Shown: positions 28,052 to 36,751 of the stretch, one piece after another
Numbering within the stretch: position 1 is the first letter of the stretch
How the letters are laid out: every line of letters begins with the position of its first letter
NCBI RefSeq assembly: GCF_002364335.1
Contig: NZ_DEXW01000039.1
Span: 25,858-89,857, forward strand
DNA: 64,000 bases
Reading direction: 5' to 3'
Source of the DNA: Winogradskyella sp. UBA3174
GTDB lineage: Bacteria; Bacteroidota; Bacteroidia; Flavobacteriales; Flavobacteriaceae
Notes under the pieces: generated by a model
Databases searched by the model: none
What the model was told of the DNA's origin: nothing
Seen by the model: only the letters and a program-made list of their open reading frames with translations
Program-made: the position numbers and the translations under genes

Positions 28052-30658
28052 ATGAACTTTAATAACTATACAATAAAATCACAAGAAGCAATACAGCAAG
28101 CACAGCAGCTCGCTCAAGGTTTTGGTCATCAACAAATAGAAAATGAGCATGTTTTTAAAGCGCTGTTTAATGTTGATGAAAACGTATTACCATTCCTCTT
28201 AAAAAAGTTGAATGTTAATTTGGCTATGCTTCAACAAATATTGGATGCAGCACTCGAAAGTTTTCCAAAAGTTTCTGGCGGTGAATTGATGCTTTCTCGC
28301 GAAGCCAATAAAACGTTAAACGAAGCCTCTATCATTGCTAAAAAGATGAATGACGACTTTGTGTCTATTGAGCACTTAGTATTGGCTGTTTTCAAATCTA
28401 AAAGTAAAATAGCACAAATCTTAAAAGACCAAGGAGTTACTGAAAAAGGCTTAAATGCTGCTATTGAAGAATTGCGAAAAGGAGACCGTGTAACATCTCA
28501 AAGTCAAGAAGAAACTTATAATGCATTAAATAAATATGCTAAAAACTTAAATCAATTAGCCCGAGATGGTAAGCTAGATCCTGTAATTGGTCGTGATGAA
28601 GAAATTCGAAGAATCCTTCAAATTTTATCGCGTCGTACCAAAAACAATCCAATTTTAGTCGGTGAACCTGGCACTGGTAAAACTGCAATTGCAGAAGGTT
28701 TAGCACACAGAATTATAGATGGTGATATTCCAGAAAATTTAAAAGACAAACAAATTTTTGCTTTAGATATGGGTTCTTTAATTGCAGGCGCTAAATTTAA
28801 AGGTGAGTTTGAAGAGCGCCTAAAAGCAGTCATTAAAGAAGTGACTGAAAGTGATGGAGATATCGTTTTATTTATCGACGAAATTCACACACTTGTTGGC
28901 GCTGGTGGAGGACAAGGTGCCATGGATGCGGCTAACATTTTAAAGCCAGCACTAGCACGTGGCGAATTAAGAGCAATTGGAGCTACCACATTAGACGAGT
29001 ACCAAAAATACTTCGAGAAGGATAAAGCTTTGGAACGTCGTTTTCAAAAAGTTATCGTCAACGAACCAGATACCGAAAGTGCGATTTCGATTTTACGCGG
29101 AATTAAGGAGAAATACGAAACACATCACAAAGTAAGAATTAAAGATGAAGCTATTATTGGTGCTGTAGAATTATCTGAACGCTATATCACAAACCGCTTC
29201 CTTCCAGATAAAGCTATTGACTTAATGGATGAGGCAGCATCTAAATTACGAATGGAAATTAATTCTAAACCAGAAGAATTAGATGTCTTAGACCGTAAAG
29301 TGATGCAGTTAGAAATTGAACTCGAAGCTATTAAACGAGAGAAAGATGAAAGCAAACTAAAATCTTTAAAAGCCGATTTAGCAAATCTTAAAGAAGAACG
29401 TAACGAACTTAATGCCAAATGGAAATCTGAAAAAGAGATTGTAGAAAAGGTACAGACTATAAAGCAAGATATTGAAAATTATAAGCTTGAAGCAGAACGC
29501 GCAGAACGCGATGGTGACTATGGTAAAGTAGCGGAAATTAGATATGGTAAAATAAAGGAAGCTACTGTAGAGCTTGAAAAATTTCAGAAGCAATTATCAG
29601 AGCAGCAAGAAACCTCTATGATTAAAGAGGAAGTTACTTACGAAGATATTGCTGATATCGTAGCAAAATGGACCGGAATTCCGGTGACCAAAATGCTTCA
29701 AAGTGATCGTGAAAAATTACTAAAACTTGAGGACGAATTACACAGGCGTGTTGTTGGCCAAGAAGAAGCGATTGAGGCGGTTAGTGACGCTGTAAGACGC
29801 TCTAGAGCTGGGCTTCAAAATCCACATAAACCAATTGGTACATTTCTATTTTTAGGAACTACAGGAGTTGGTAAAACAGAATTAGCAAAAGCTTTGGCAG
29901 AATATCTATTTGATGATGAAAATGCAATGACCAGAATAGACATGAGTGAATACCAAGAACGCCATGCTGTAAGTAGGTTGGTTGGCGCACCTCCAGGATA
30001 CGTAGGTTATGATGAAGGTGGACAGTTAACGGAAGCTGTTAGACGCAAACCCTATTCTGTCGTTTTATTAGATGAAATTGAAAAAGCGCATCCAGATACC
30101 TTTAATATTCTATTACAAGTTTTAGATGAAGGTCGCTTAACGGACAACAAAGGACGAATTGCAGATTTTAAAAACACCATTATTATTATGACTTCAAATA
30201 TGGGAAGTCAGATTATACAAGAGCGTTTTGAAGCAACAAAGGATATTCCTTCAGCTATCGCAGCAGCAAAAATAGATGTTTTGGCTTTATTAAAACAGAG
30301 CGTTAGACCAGAGTTTTTAAATCGTATCGATGATACCATCATGTTTACGCCTTTATCTAAAAAGAACATTACCGCTATTGTTGGATTACAGTTAAAAGGT
30401 ATCACAAAAATGATTGCACAACAAGGCATAACGTTTGGTGCAACACCAGAAGCTGTAGCATATTTAGCAGAGAAAGGTTATAATCCAGAATATGGTGCGA
30501 GACCTGTAAAACGAGTGATTCAAAAAGAGGTTTTAAATCAACTTAGTAAAGAAATACTCGCTGGTAAAGTAACCACAGATAGTATTATTTTACTCGATGA
30601 ATTTGACGGACAATTAGTCTTTAGAAATCAAGGTCATTTGGCAGTAACAAAATTATAA
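28052..30658 (+). CDS. clpB: ATP-dependent disaggregase ClpB
   Basis: 868 residues, the usual ClpB length. Clp N domain (1-~145), AAA+ domain 1 with Walker A GEPGTGKT near 204-211, the coiled-coil middle domain (~410-525) that distinguishes ClpB from ClpA/C, and AAA+ domain 2 with Walker A GTTGVGKT near 604-611, ending in a D2-small domain (YGARPVKRVIQKEV). It works with DnaK to rescue aggregated proteins after heat stress in the cytoplasm. I see no clear heat-shock promoter in the 234 nt upstream. Confidence 0.97.
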   Translation: MNFNNYTIKSQEAIQQAQQLAQGFGHQQIENEHVFKALFNVDENVLPFLLKKLNVNLAMLQQILDAALESFPKVSGGELMLSREANKTLNEASIIAKKMNDDFVSIEHLVLAVFKSKSKIAQILKDQGVTEKGLNAAIEELRKGDRVTSQSQEETYNALNKYAKNLNQLARDGKLDPVIGRDEEIRRILQILSRRTKNNPILVGEPGTGKTAIAEGLAHRIIDGDIPENLKDKQIFALDMGSLIAGAKFKGEFEERLKAVIKEVTESDGDIVLFIDEIHTLVGAGGGQGAMDAANILKPALARGELRAIGATTLDEYQKYFEKDKALERRFQKVIVNEPDTESAISILRGIKEKYETHHKVRIKDEAIIGAVELSERYITNRFLPDKAIDLMDEAASKLRMEINSKPEELDVLDRKVMQLEIELEAIKREKDESKLKSLKADLANLKEERNELNAKWKSEKEIVEKVQTIKQDIENYKLEAERAERDGDYGKVAEIRYGKIKEATVELEKFQKQLSEQQETSMIKEEVTYEDIADIVAKWTGIPVTKMLQSDREKLLKLEDELHRRVVGQEEAIEAVSDAVRRSRAGLQNPHKPIGTFLFLGTTGVGKTELAKALAEYLFDDENAMTRIDMSEYQERHAVSRLVGAPPGYVGYDEGGQLTEAVRRKPYSVVLLDEIEKAHPDTFNILLQVLDEGRLTDNKGRIADFKNTIIIMTSNMGSQIIQERFEATKDIPSAIAAAKIDVLALLKQSVRPEFLNRIDDTIMFTPLSKKNITAIVGLQLKGITKMIAQQGITFGATPEAVAYLAEKGYNPEYGARPVKRVIQKEVLNQLSKEILAGKVTTDSIILLDEFDGQLVFRNQGHLAVTKL

Positions 30659-30711
30659 ACATTAATGTAACAATTAGGTTACAGAATAGTCTTTATATTG
30701 ATTGGTTGGTT

Positions 30712-30760
30712 AAGAGCAACATAAATCTCAAGTACTTGGGAGGAGTGTTGCTCTTCCTTT
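30712..30760 (+). terminator. clpB terminator
   Basis: A perfect 10-bp outer stem (30712-30721 with 30746-30755) plus an inner partial stem, followed by CCTTTAT. It overlaps by 2 bases the end of the decayed mqo frame on the other strand. Confidence 0.65.
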
Positions 30761-31366
30761 ATAATTTTAATACTTTTTTAGATTTATGAATTTGTTCTTT
30801 AAACAAATCTTTGGTTAATGATAGGTTATGCCAAAATGCACCCAAAAGTGGTGATATATTATTCAAATTTACAGATTTAAATAAATCGAAAATTAGAAAC
30901 TTCTTTTAAAAATTTAGGACTAAAACCTGGAAATGGCACAAATAACAATTCTCGTTTACCATCAATATAACGTGTGTCTAAATATGTTGAAGACATCGGT
31001 GGATTTGAGGGCCTGCTTTACTTTATACATTAGTATTATGTAAATTAATAATAGCTTCATTAACTAAGTACGACCAAAATTATTTAGAGACTTCAAACTG
31101 TTTACAGATATCTATTGCTTTTTTAATAGATACAAAACCATCCTTATTTTCAGGACAATAATTTAATTCGCATAAAGTAGAATAGCCATTACCAGCATTA
31201 CCCCAAGCAGAAGAACTCTCTTGCGCCACACCATCTAAACGCTCTAAAATTAGCACCTTTAAATCTGGTTTAATAGTTTAGAAATTAATGCTAAAACAGC
31301 ACTCATTATACCACCTCCAAAACATATTAAATCGTACTCTTGATTTTTATCAATTTCGTCTTTCAT
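30759..31366 (-). pseudogene. mqo: Decayed malate:quinone oxidoreductase
   Basis: On the minus strand, ATG at 31364-31366 begins MKDEIDKNQEYDLICFGGG, the FAD-binding start of Mqo. A missing base near 31269-31272 shifts frame. Frame 2 then reads LILERLDGVAQESSSAWGNA until an in-frame TAA at 31080-31082 replaces a codon inside QFEVSK-FWSYLV. Near 31000-31030 the middle is deleted, and PPMSSTYLDTRYIDGKREL follows. Another frameshift near 30888 precedes LLGAFWHNLSLTK and a stop at 30759. Only about 200 of ~500 codons remain, so it cannot make a functional membrane malate dehydrogenase. Confidence 0.9.
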
Positions 31367-31429
31367 TTATAGGTATGTTAGATATATAGATAATTCATAT
31401 AATTTACTTAAGTCAAAAAAACAATTTTA

Positions 31430-31437
31430 TATATTTG
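31430..31437 (+). promoter_or_regulatory. Candidate -7 box
   Basis: TATATTTG fits TAnnTTTG, 28 nt before the ATG at 31466. There is no -33 TTG. Confidence 0.4.
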
Positions 31438-31465
31438 ACTTCAAATTCACAAAAAAATAGCTGCT

Positions 31466-31849
31466 ATGGGTATGTTTCATTATTACGAATTACCAAACTC
31501 AGAAATGTTTGTTTTTGATGAGTTTTTAATTTGCCAGATAAAAGAAGGCGCTGAAATAAAACCTGAGCTAAATGAACGATTAAATAAAATTATTCAAAAT
31601 CATTTTGAAGGTAAAAACATTGTCTATATATCTAACCGTGTAAATTCCTATTCTGTAGATCCCTTAACCTATTCTGAAACAGAAAAAATCCCAAACCTAG
31701 TTGCTATTGCTATAGTTCCTAATACACAACTTATGCGTAAAAATGCAGAATTTGAAAGTGAGTTTTTTCATAAACCTTATGAAATTTTTGACACATTAAG
31801 TGAGGCAATTCAATGGGTTCACAAAATTATTGAGGCAGAATCGAAGTAG
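31466..31849 (+). CDS. Small soluble protein of unknown function (possibly STAS/SpoIIAA-like)
   Basis: 127 residues, no signal peptide or membrane segment. MGMFHYYELPNSEMFVFDEF starts it; an internal ATG two codons in is an equally possible start. The alternation GKNIVYISNRVNSYSVDP, PNLVAIAIVPNTQ, FESEFFHKPYEIFDTLSEAI and WVHKIIE looks like the alpha/beta order of SpoIIAA/STAS-like proteins. I do not recognise a specific family, and this is a fold-level guess. Monocistronic, with a -7 box upstream. Confidence 0.65.
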   Translation: MGMFHYYELPNSEMFVFDEFLICQIKEGAEIKPELNERLNKIIQNHFEGKNIVYISNRVNSYSVDPLTYSETEKIPNLVAIAIVPNTQLMRKNAEFESEFFHKPYEIFDTLSEAIQWVHKIIEAESK

Positions 31850-31933
31850 TCTACTCACTTTATTCAAAAAAAAATAGGTTTTTTGTAACATTTACTTTTT
31901 TTTCATACCAATATGAAAACATAATCTTTAAGA

Positions 31934-32797
31934 ATGAAATATTTATTATCCTTTTTAGTCTTAGTTTTATTATCAACAAGCTCTGTAAATGCACAGGAAT
32001 TAGAAAATTCTACACTTTGGAAAATTGAAGGTAACGGATTAGAGAAAGCATCTTACCTATTCGGAACAATTCATATTACTTGTGATGCAACCATAGAAGA
32101 CGATGTAAAAAAAGCACTTGATGCAACATCGCAAGTTGTGTTAGAAATAGATATGGACGATCCTAATATGCAAAGTAAAATGATGCAAGGTATGTATATG
32201 AAAGACGGACAGAAACTTAAAGATTTAGTGTCGCCTGAAGATTATGCTGCTGTAGATTCTCTTTTTATTAAAAATATGGGAATGTCTGTTAAAGTGATAG
32301 AAAACATAAAACCATTTTTTCTAACAGCAATGCTCTATCCTAAATTATTAGATTGCCCTATGCAATCCTTTGAAACGGAACTAATGAAAGTTGCTAAAGA
32401 ACAAGGAGAAGAAGTTAATGGATTAGAAACTATTGAAGATCAACTTAAAGTTTTTGATGACATTCCTTATAAGGCTCAAGCAGAAGATTTAGTGCGTAGT
32501 GCAAAAGATAATATGACCTACGATAAAGAAACTTTCTCAAAAATGTTAGATATCTACAAAAAGGAGGACATTAATGCAATGATAGAAATGATGAATGACG
32601 AGAATTTCACTTCTGTCGCAGAGCACCAAGATGAATTACTTGATAACAGAAATAAAAACTGGATACCTAGAATAGCTGAATATGCAAAAGAACAACCAAC
32701 ATTTTTCGGAGTTGGAGCAGGTCATTTAGCTGGTGATAATGGCGTTATAAACTTACTTAGAAAAGCAGGTTATACACTAACCGCAGTAAAAAACTAG
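31934..32797 (+). CDS. Exported TraB/GumN-family protein
   Basis: 287 residues with a signal peptide (1-~20, VNAQ). The TraB/GumN signature is present: LWKIEGNGLEKASYLFGTIH (GxxH at 42-45) near the N-terminus, FETELMKVAKEQGEEVNGLE in the middle and FFGVGAGHLAGDNGVINLL (second GxxH) near the C-terminus. The family belongs to a superfamily of putative metalloproteases with two GxxH motifs; function in bacteria is unclear. Followed by a bidirectional terminator. Confidence 0.9.
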   Translation: MKYLLSFLVLVLLSTSSVNAQELENSTLWKIEGNGLEKASYLFGTIHITCDATIEDDVKKALDATSQVVLEIDMDDPNMQSKMMQGMYMKDGQKLKDLVSPEDYAAVDSLFIKNMGMSVKVIENIKPFFLTAMLYPKLLDCPMQSFETELMKVAKEQGEEVNGLETIEDQLKVFDDIPYKAQAEDLVRSAKDNMTYDKETFSKMLDIYKKEDINAMIEMMNDENFTSVAEHQDELLDNRNKNWIPRIAEYAKEQPTFFGVGAGHLAGDNGVINLLRKAGYTLTAVKN

Positions 32798-32811
32798 TCT
32801 ATAATACATAT

Positions 32812-32849
32812 AATCAAAAAAGAGCTCAATAACGAGCTCTTTTTTGATT
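32812..32849. terminator. Bidirectional terminator
   Basis: A 16-bp perfect stem (32812-32827 with 32834-32849) with a 6-nt loop, and A6/T6 flanking GAGCTC on both arms. It lies between convergent genes and serves both. Confidence 0.92.
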
Positions 32850-32863
32850 GTACATTAGAGGTA

Positions 32864-33508
32864 TTAAAATTTCATACCTACACCAAAACCTATAATTAAA
32901 GGATTAATATCTACATCTACACCAACTGTAGCTCCTAATGCTGAAGTAGCATCTACAGTAGCATCTGTTGATAACAGAATATACTTAACATCTAAGTTTA
33001 AAAACCATTTATCATTTAAGTTATAGTCTAAACCACCCTGAAAAGCAAAACCTATGCTGTTTTCGTACTCAACATTATCTGCTACATCACCTTCATCTAT
33101 ACCATAAAAAATCGTATAGTTAATACCTGCACCTAAATAAGGCTTAAAATTACCTGTGTAAAAATGATACTGTAAAGTTAGTGTTGGAGGTAATAACCAA
33201 ACATCACCTAAATCTATATCACCAACAGCAGTATCTACCGCATTAACATCGTGATTTGCTGTAGCAAGAATCAACTCTACAGCCCAGTTTTTAGTAAAAA
33301 AATAAGTAAAATCAAGTTCTGGTACAAAAGCAGCATCAATTTCTACATCACCACCAATAGCTTCTATATCAGCAGATTCATTCGGTATTACACTAATTAA
33401 CCTAAATCTAATTTGCCATTTACTATAATCGTCTGTCGCCATATCTTCTTGTGCATTTAAGTTAAAAGTAAAGCCAGCTAAAAGCATAAATAAGAATAAA
33501 TTTTTAAT
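32864..33508 (-). CDS. OmpW-like outer-membrane protein with apparent ATT start
   Basis: Beta-barrel of the OmpW type: YSKWQIRFRLISVIPNES after the signal peptide, FVPELDFTYFFTKNWAVELI, LPPTLTLQYHF, FKPYLGAGINYTIFY and the terminal aromatic GVGMKF. The only in-frame ATG (33485-33487) gives MLLAGFTFNLNAQ, a signal peptide without any basic residue. Seven codons upstream, ATT (33506-33508) is followed by Lys-Asn and a full hydrophobic core, giving a normal MKN-type signal peptide and 214 residues. There is no ATG, GTG or TTG between the upstream TAA and that ATG. It is probably a channel for small hydrophobic molecules. Confidence 0.8.
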   Translation of the reverse strand: MKNLFLFMLLAGFTFNLNAQEDMATDDYSKWQIRFRLISVIPNESADIEAIGGDVEIDAAFVPELDFTYFFTKNWAVELILATANHDVNAVDTAVGDIDLGDVWLLPPTLTLQYHFYTGNFKPYLGAGINYTIFYGIDEGDVADNVEYENSIGFAFQGGLDYNLNDKWFLNLDVKYILLSTDATVDATSALGATVGVDVDINPLIIGFGVGMKF

Positions 33509-33852
33509 GAGAATTGTGTTTTAATTTTCAACAAAAATAAAGGTGTCTAAGCACAAAAAAACTGACAAATGTCATAATCTAAAACATAGTCTTATACTGT
33601 AATTATTCATTCTATATTTATAAAAAAATAAACTATTGAAATACAGCTTTTTATAGTTTAAAAAGAATGTTTTCGATAAAATGAATAATAAACACGAATT
33701 TAAATGCTCATATTATCGGATAAATCATTAATTTTATCGTGCTATTTAATTCCAACAAAACATAAGACATAATTAAAACTTGTCTAGTAATCCCTCTACT
33801 TGTAGAAATTACTATAGCTAAATTATTGTCAAAACCCTACTTAAAAAATTGA
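33509..33852. other. Intergenic region, no gene seen
   Basis: 344 AT-rich bases between divergent genes. A 9-bp inverted repeat CGATAAAAT/ATTTTATCG with a loop of about 50 nt is present, but I give it no function. No RNA gene or coding frame was recognised. Confidence 0.5.
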
Positions 33853-34515
33853 ATGGAATTAAATAGATACATAGACCACACCCTACTTATTGCTTCTGCA
33901 ACAGAAGCAGATATTCTGCAACTTTGCGAGGAAGCTTTAAAATATAATTTCTATTCTGTTTGCATAAATAGTAGCTTTGTAGCAATAGCGAAACAAGCTC
34001 TTGGTAGATCGGATGTAAAAGTTTGCACAGTTGTTGGTTTTCCATTAGGAGCTATGTCTACTGAAGCAAAAATATTTGAAGCTAAAAAAGCTATAGAACA
34101 AGGAGCCTCCGAAATAGATATGGTAATGAATATTGGCAGACTTAAAAGTAATAATCATGTTGCAGTGCTAAAAGATATTAGCAATGTAAAACGTGCCATT
34201 GGTTTAACTCCATTAAAAGTTATTTTGGAAATAAGCGAACTTTCTAAAAACGAAATTGTAAAAGCATGTGAGATTTGTATCGATGCTAAAGCAGACTTTG
34301 TAAAAACATCAACAGGATTTTCTAAGAGTGGAGCCACCTTTACTGCTGTAAAAATAATGAAGAAGTCAGTTAAAGACCAACTTAAAATAAAAGCATCTGG
34401 AGGTATTAGGGATGTTGAAACGGCTTTAAAATATATAGAAATTGGTGTTCATAGAATTGGAACATCTTCAGGAGTTGCCATGATGACTAGTCAAATTTTA
34501 CATTCTACTTACTAA
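33853..34515 (+). CDS. deoC: Deoxyribose-phosphate aldolase
   Basis: 220 residues. Cytoplasmic class I aldolase that splits deoxyribose-5-phosphate into glyceraldehyde-3-phosphate and acetaldehyde. Landmarks: YIDHTLL at 6-12, VVGFPLGAMSTEAKIFEA, EIDMVMNIG with Asp89, Schiff-base Lys151 in FVKTSTGF, and Lys180 in KASGGIR. First gene of a deoC-deoD pair for deoxynucleoside salvage, with 28 nt to deoD. Confidence 0.97.
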   Translation: MELNRYIDHTLLIASATEADILQLCEEALKYNFYSVCINSSFVAIAKQALGRSDVKVCTVVGFPLGAMSTEAKIFEAKKAIEQGASEIDMVMNIGRLKSNNHVAVLKDISNVKRAIGLTPLKVILEISELSKNEIVKACEICIDAKADFVKTSTGFSKSGATFTAVKIMKKSVKDQLKIKASGGIRDVETALKYIEIGVHRIGTSSGVAMMTSQILHSTY

Positions 34516-34543
34516 TATTAGCCACAATCCTTAACTTTACACC

Positions 34544-35242
34544 ATGAGTGTACATATAGGAGCCAAGAAAGGCGATATCGCAGAAACTATTTTATTACCT
34601 GGTGATCCGTTACGAGCAAAATGGATTGCAGAAACATTTTTTGAAAACCCAAAGTGCTTTAACGAAGTTAGAGGCATGTACGGTTATACAGGTACATATA
34701 AAGGTAAGCGTGTTTCAACAATGGGAACAGGTATGGGTGTTCCAAGTATTTCAATCTATGCCAATGAGCTTATTACTGAATTTGGTGTCAAAAACCTCAT
34801 TAGAGTTGGTAGCGCTGGTTCGTATCAAAAAGATGTAAAACTTAGAGATGTTGTTTTAGCTATGGCTGCCTCATCTACTTCTGGTGTAAACGAAATACGT
34901 TTTAAAGGTGCCGATTACGCACCTACTGCAGATTTTGGTCTGTTTATAAAAGCTGTTGAAGCTGCTAAATCTAAAAATATTCCTATAAAAGCTGGCAATG
35001 TTTTATCTTCTGATGAATTTTATGAAGATGATAAAGAGGCTTATAAAAAGTGGTCTAAATTTGGTGTCCTTTGTGTAGAAATGGAAGCTGCCGGATTATA
35101 TACTGTAGCAGCAAAACATAATGCAAATGCATTAGCAATACTTACCATTTCCGACTCCTTAGTGACTGGTGAACATACAACTAGTAAAGAACGAGAAACT
35201 ACATTTAAAAGTATGATTAAAATTGCTCTTGAGTTAGTCTAA
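34544..35242 (+). CDS. deoD: Purine nucleoside phosphorylase, DeoD type
   Basis: 232 residues. It phosphorolyses purine (deoxy)nucleosides to base and (deoxy)ribose-1-phosphate. Family landmarks: MSVHIGAKKGDIAETILLPGDP, RGMYGYTGTYKGKRVSTMGTGMG, RVGSAG, CVEMEAAGLY and TISDSLVTGE. Its product feeds deoC after phosphopentomutase, which is not in the window. It ends 4 nt before the GNAT gene. Confidence 0.96.
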   Translation: MSVHIGAKKGDIAETILLPGDPLRAKWIAETFFENPKCFNEVRGMYGYTGTYKGKRVSTMGTGMGVPSISIYANELITEFGVKNLIRVGSAGSYQKDVKLRDVVLAMAASSTSGVNEIRFKGADYAPTADFGLFIKAVEAAKSKNIPIKAGNVLSSDEFYEDDKEAYKKWSKFGVLCVEMEAAGLYTVAAKHNANALAILTISDSLVTGEHTTSKERETTFKSMIKIALELV

Positions 35243-35246
35243 TACT

Positions 35247-35789
35247 ATGATTTCTATAACAGATAAGATACAACTTCAAGATATTAAAATTGAAGACCAG
35301 TCTAAATTAATGACGCTTTTAGAGTCCATTTATCCTCCTGCCTATGAATATCTTTGGAAAAATAAAGATTGTAGTTTTTACTTAAATAAATTCTACAGTC
35401 TAGAAAATTTGGAATTAGAATTAGCCGACCCAAATGCCACCTATTATTTTGTCACATATAATTCTGATCTAGCTGGGATATTTAGAATTATTTATAACAA
35501 ATCATTTGAAGAATTTCAAAAGAAAAAAGCGACCTATATTAATAGAATTTATCTTGCAAAAACTGCTCAAGGTAAAGGAGTGGCTCAACACTTATTTAAT
35601 TGGGTTGAACAAGAGGCAAAAGAAAAAGGTAATACACTACTTTGGCTAAAGGCAATGGATTCTAAGAAACAAGCATTACGGTTTTATGAGAAACAAAGCT
35701 ATAATTATGCTTCACCAACACATCTAGATTTCCCCTTAATGCATACTAATTTAAGAGGAATGCAAATCATGTATAAACTACTGACTTAA
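35247..35789 (+). CDS. GNAT-family N-acetyltransferase
   Basis: 180 residues. The acetyl-CoA-binding motif A is in YINRIYLAKTAQGKGVAQHL (QGKGVA near 111-116), followed by the helix FNWVEQEAKEKG and the beta5 segment LLWLKAMDSKKQALRFYEKQ. The acceptor substrate is not evident. It is 4 nt after deoD and probably the last gene of that unit. Confidence 0.88.
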   Translation: MISITDKIQLQDIKIEDQSKLMTLLESIYPPAYEYLWKNKDCSFYLNKFYSLENLELELADPNATYYFVTYNSDLAGIFRIIYNKSFEEFQKKKATYINRIYLAKTAQGKGVAQHLFNWVEQEAKEKGNTLLWLKAMDSKKQALRFYEKQSYNYASPTHLDFPLMHTNLRGMQIMYKLLT

Positions 35790-35833
35790 AATAAGTTATT
35801 TAATAAGCTTCTAAAAAATACTAGTATTCTCTT

Positions 35834-35841
35834 TATATTTG
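35834..35841 (+). promoter_or_regulatory. Candidate -7 box
   Basis: TATATTTG fits TAnnTTTG, 25 nt before the ATG at 35867. There is no -33 TTG. Confidence 0.4.
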
Positions 35842-35866
35842 GGTACACTAATTAATCAATCTTATT

Positions 35867-36751
35867 ATGAAATCTTTTATTCTATCAATCATTCTTGCAC
35901 TATCATTCACTATTTCTGCACAAGACAATTCTGATAAAGCTCAAATTGAAACGACACTAAACAATTATATAGACGCCTTTTATAAAGGTGATACCACAAA
36001 GCTAAAAGTTGCGATAAAACCGAGACTAAATAAATTCGGTTATTGGAAAAACGAAGAGTCTGGAGACTACGAGTACTATGCGCATATGAATTATCAGCAA
36101 GCGATGAATTTTGTTATAAAGATGAAGGAAGAAGGTAAATCTAGAGATGAAAATGAAATTAGAAATGTTGAAATCTTAGACATAGGTAACCACATTGCTT
36201 CTGCAAAAGTTACAGCCGCTTGGGGAATTGATTACATCCTGTTATCTAAAGATGAAGGTAAATGGATGATTGAACAAGTAATCTGGGAAGGCCCATACCA
36301 AAAGGAAAATACACAACAAATAACAACGTATTATTTAATAAGACATGCCGAAAAAGACCAATCAGACAAAACCAATAGAAATCCTCATTTGATTGAAGCT
36401 GGTATAAAACGCGCAAATAATTGGGTAAAAGTTCTTAAAGATATAAAGTTTGATATGGTCTATTCTACAGACTACAACAGAACTAAAGAAACTGCTGCAC
36501 CAACAGCAAAAGCTAATGAGGTTGAAGTTAGCTTTTACAATCCTAGAGATTTAGCATCGTCTGCTTTTATGGAAGCTACAAAAGGTAAAACAGTCCTCAT
36601 TGTTGGTCATAGTAACACAACTCCGATGTTCACAAATGGTTTATTAGGTGAGAAAAAATACGATATGATAACTGAAGATAACAATGCTAATCTTTATATC
36701 GTCACTATTAATAAAGACTCAAAATCATCGACTATTTTAGTCGTAGAGTAA
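35867..36751 (+). CDS. Exported NTF2-like / histidine-phosphatase fusion
   Basis: 294 residues with a signal peptide (1-~19, TISAQ). Residues ~22-145 form an NTF2-like (lumazine-binding-type) domain: IETTLNNYIDAFYKGD, WMIEQVIWEGPY. Residues ~152-294 are a histidine phosphatase with catalytic RHAEK (His160), STDYNRTKETA (Arg205) and GHSN (His248). The catalytic residues are intact, so phosphatase activity outside the cytoplasm is plausible; substrate unknown. Its 3' end overlaps the convergent gene by 15 nt. Confidence 0.87.
   Translation: MKSFILSIILALSFTISAQDNSDKAQIETTLNNYIDAFYKGDTTKLKVAIKPRLNKFGYWKNEESGDYEYYAHMNYQQAMNFVIKMKEEGKSRDENEIRNVEILDIGNHIASAKVTAAWGIDYILLSKDEGKWMIEQVIWEGPYQKENTQQITTYYLIRHAEKDQSDKTNRNPHLIEAGIKRANNWVKVLKDIKFDMVYSTDYNRTKETAAPTAKANEVEVSFYNPRDLASSAFMEATKGKTVLIVGHSNTTPMFTNGLLGEKKYDMITEDNNANLYIVTINKDSKSSTILVVE

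Noticed and set aside
33670..33740. CGATAAAAT / ATTTTATCG inverted repeat
   Set aside because: Loop of about 50 nt in AT-rich DNA and no adjacent T run or RNA-like structure; likely chance.
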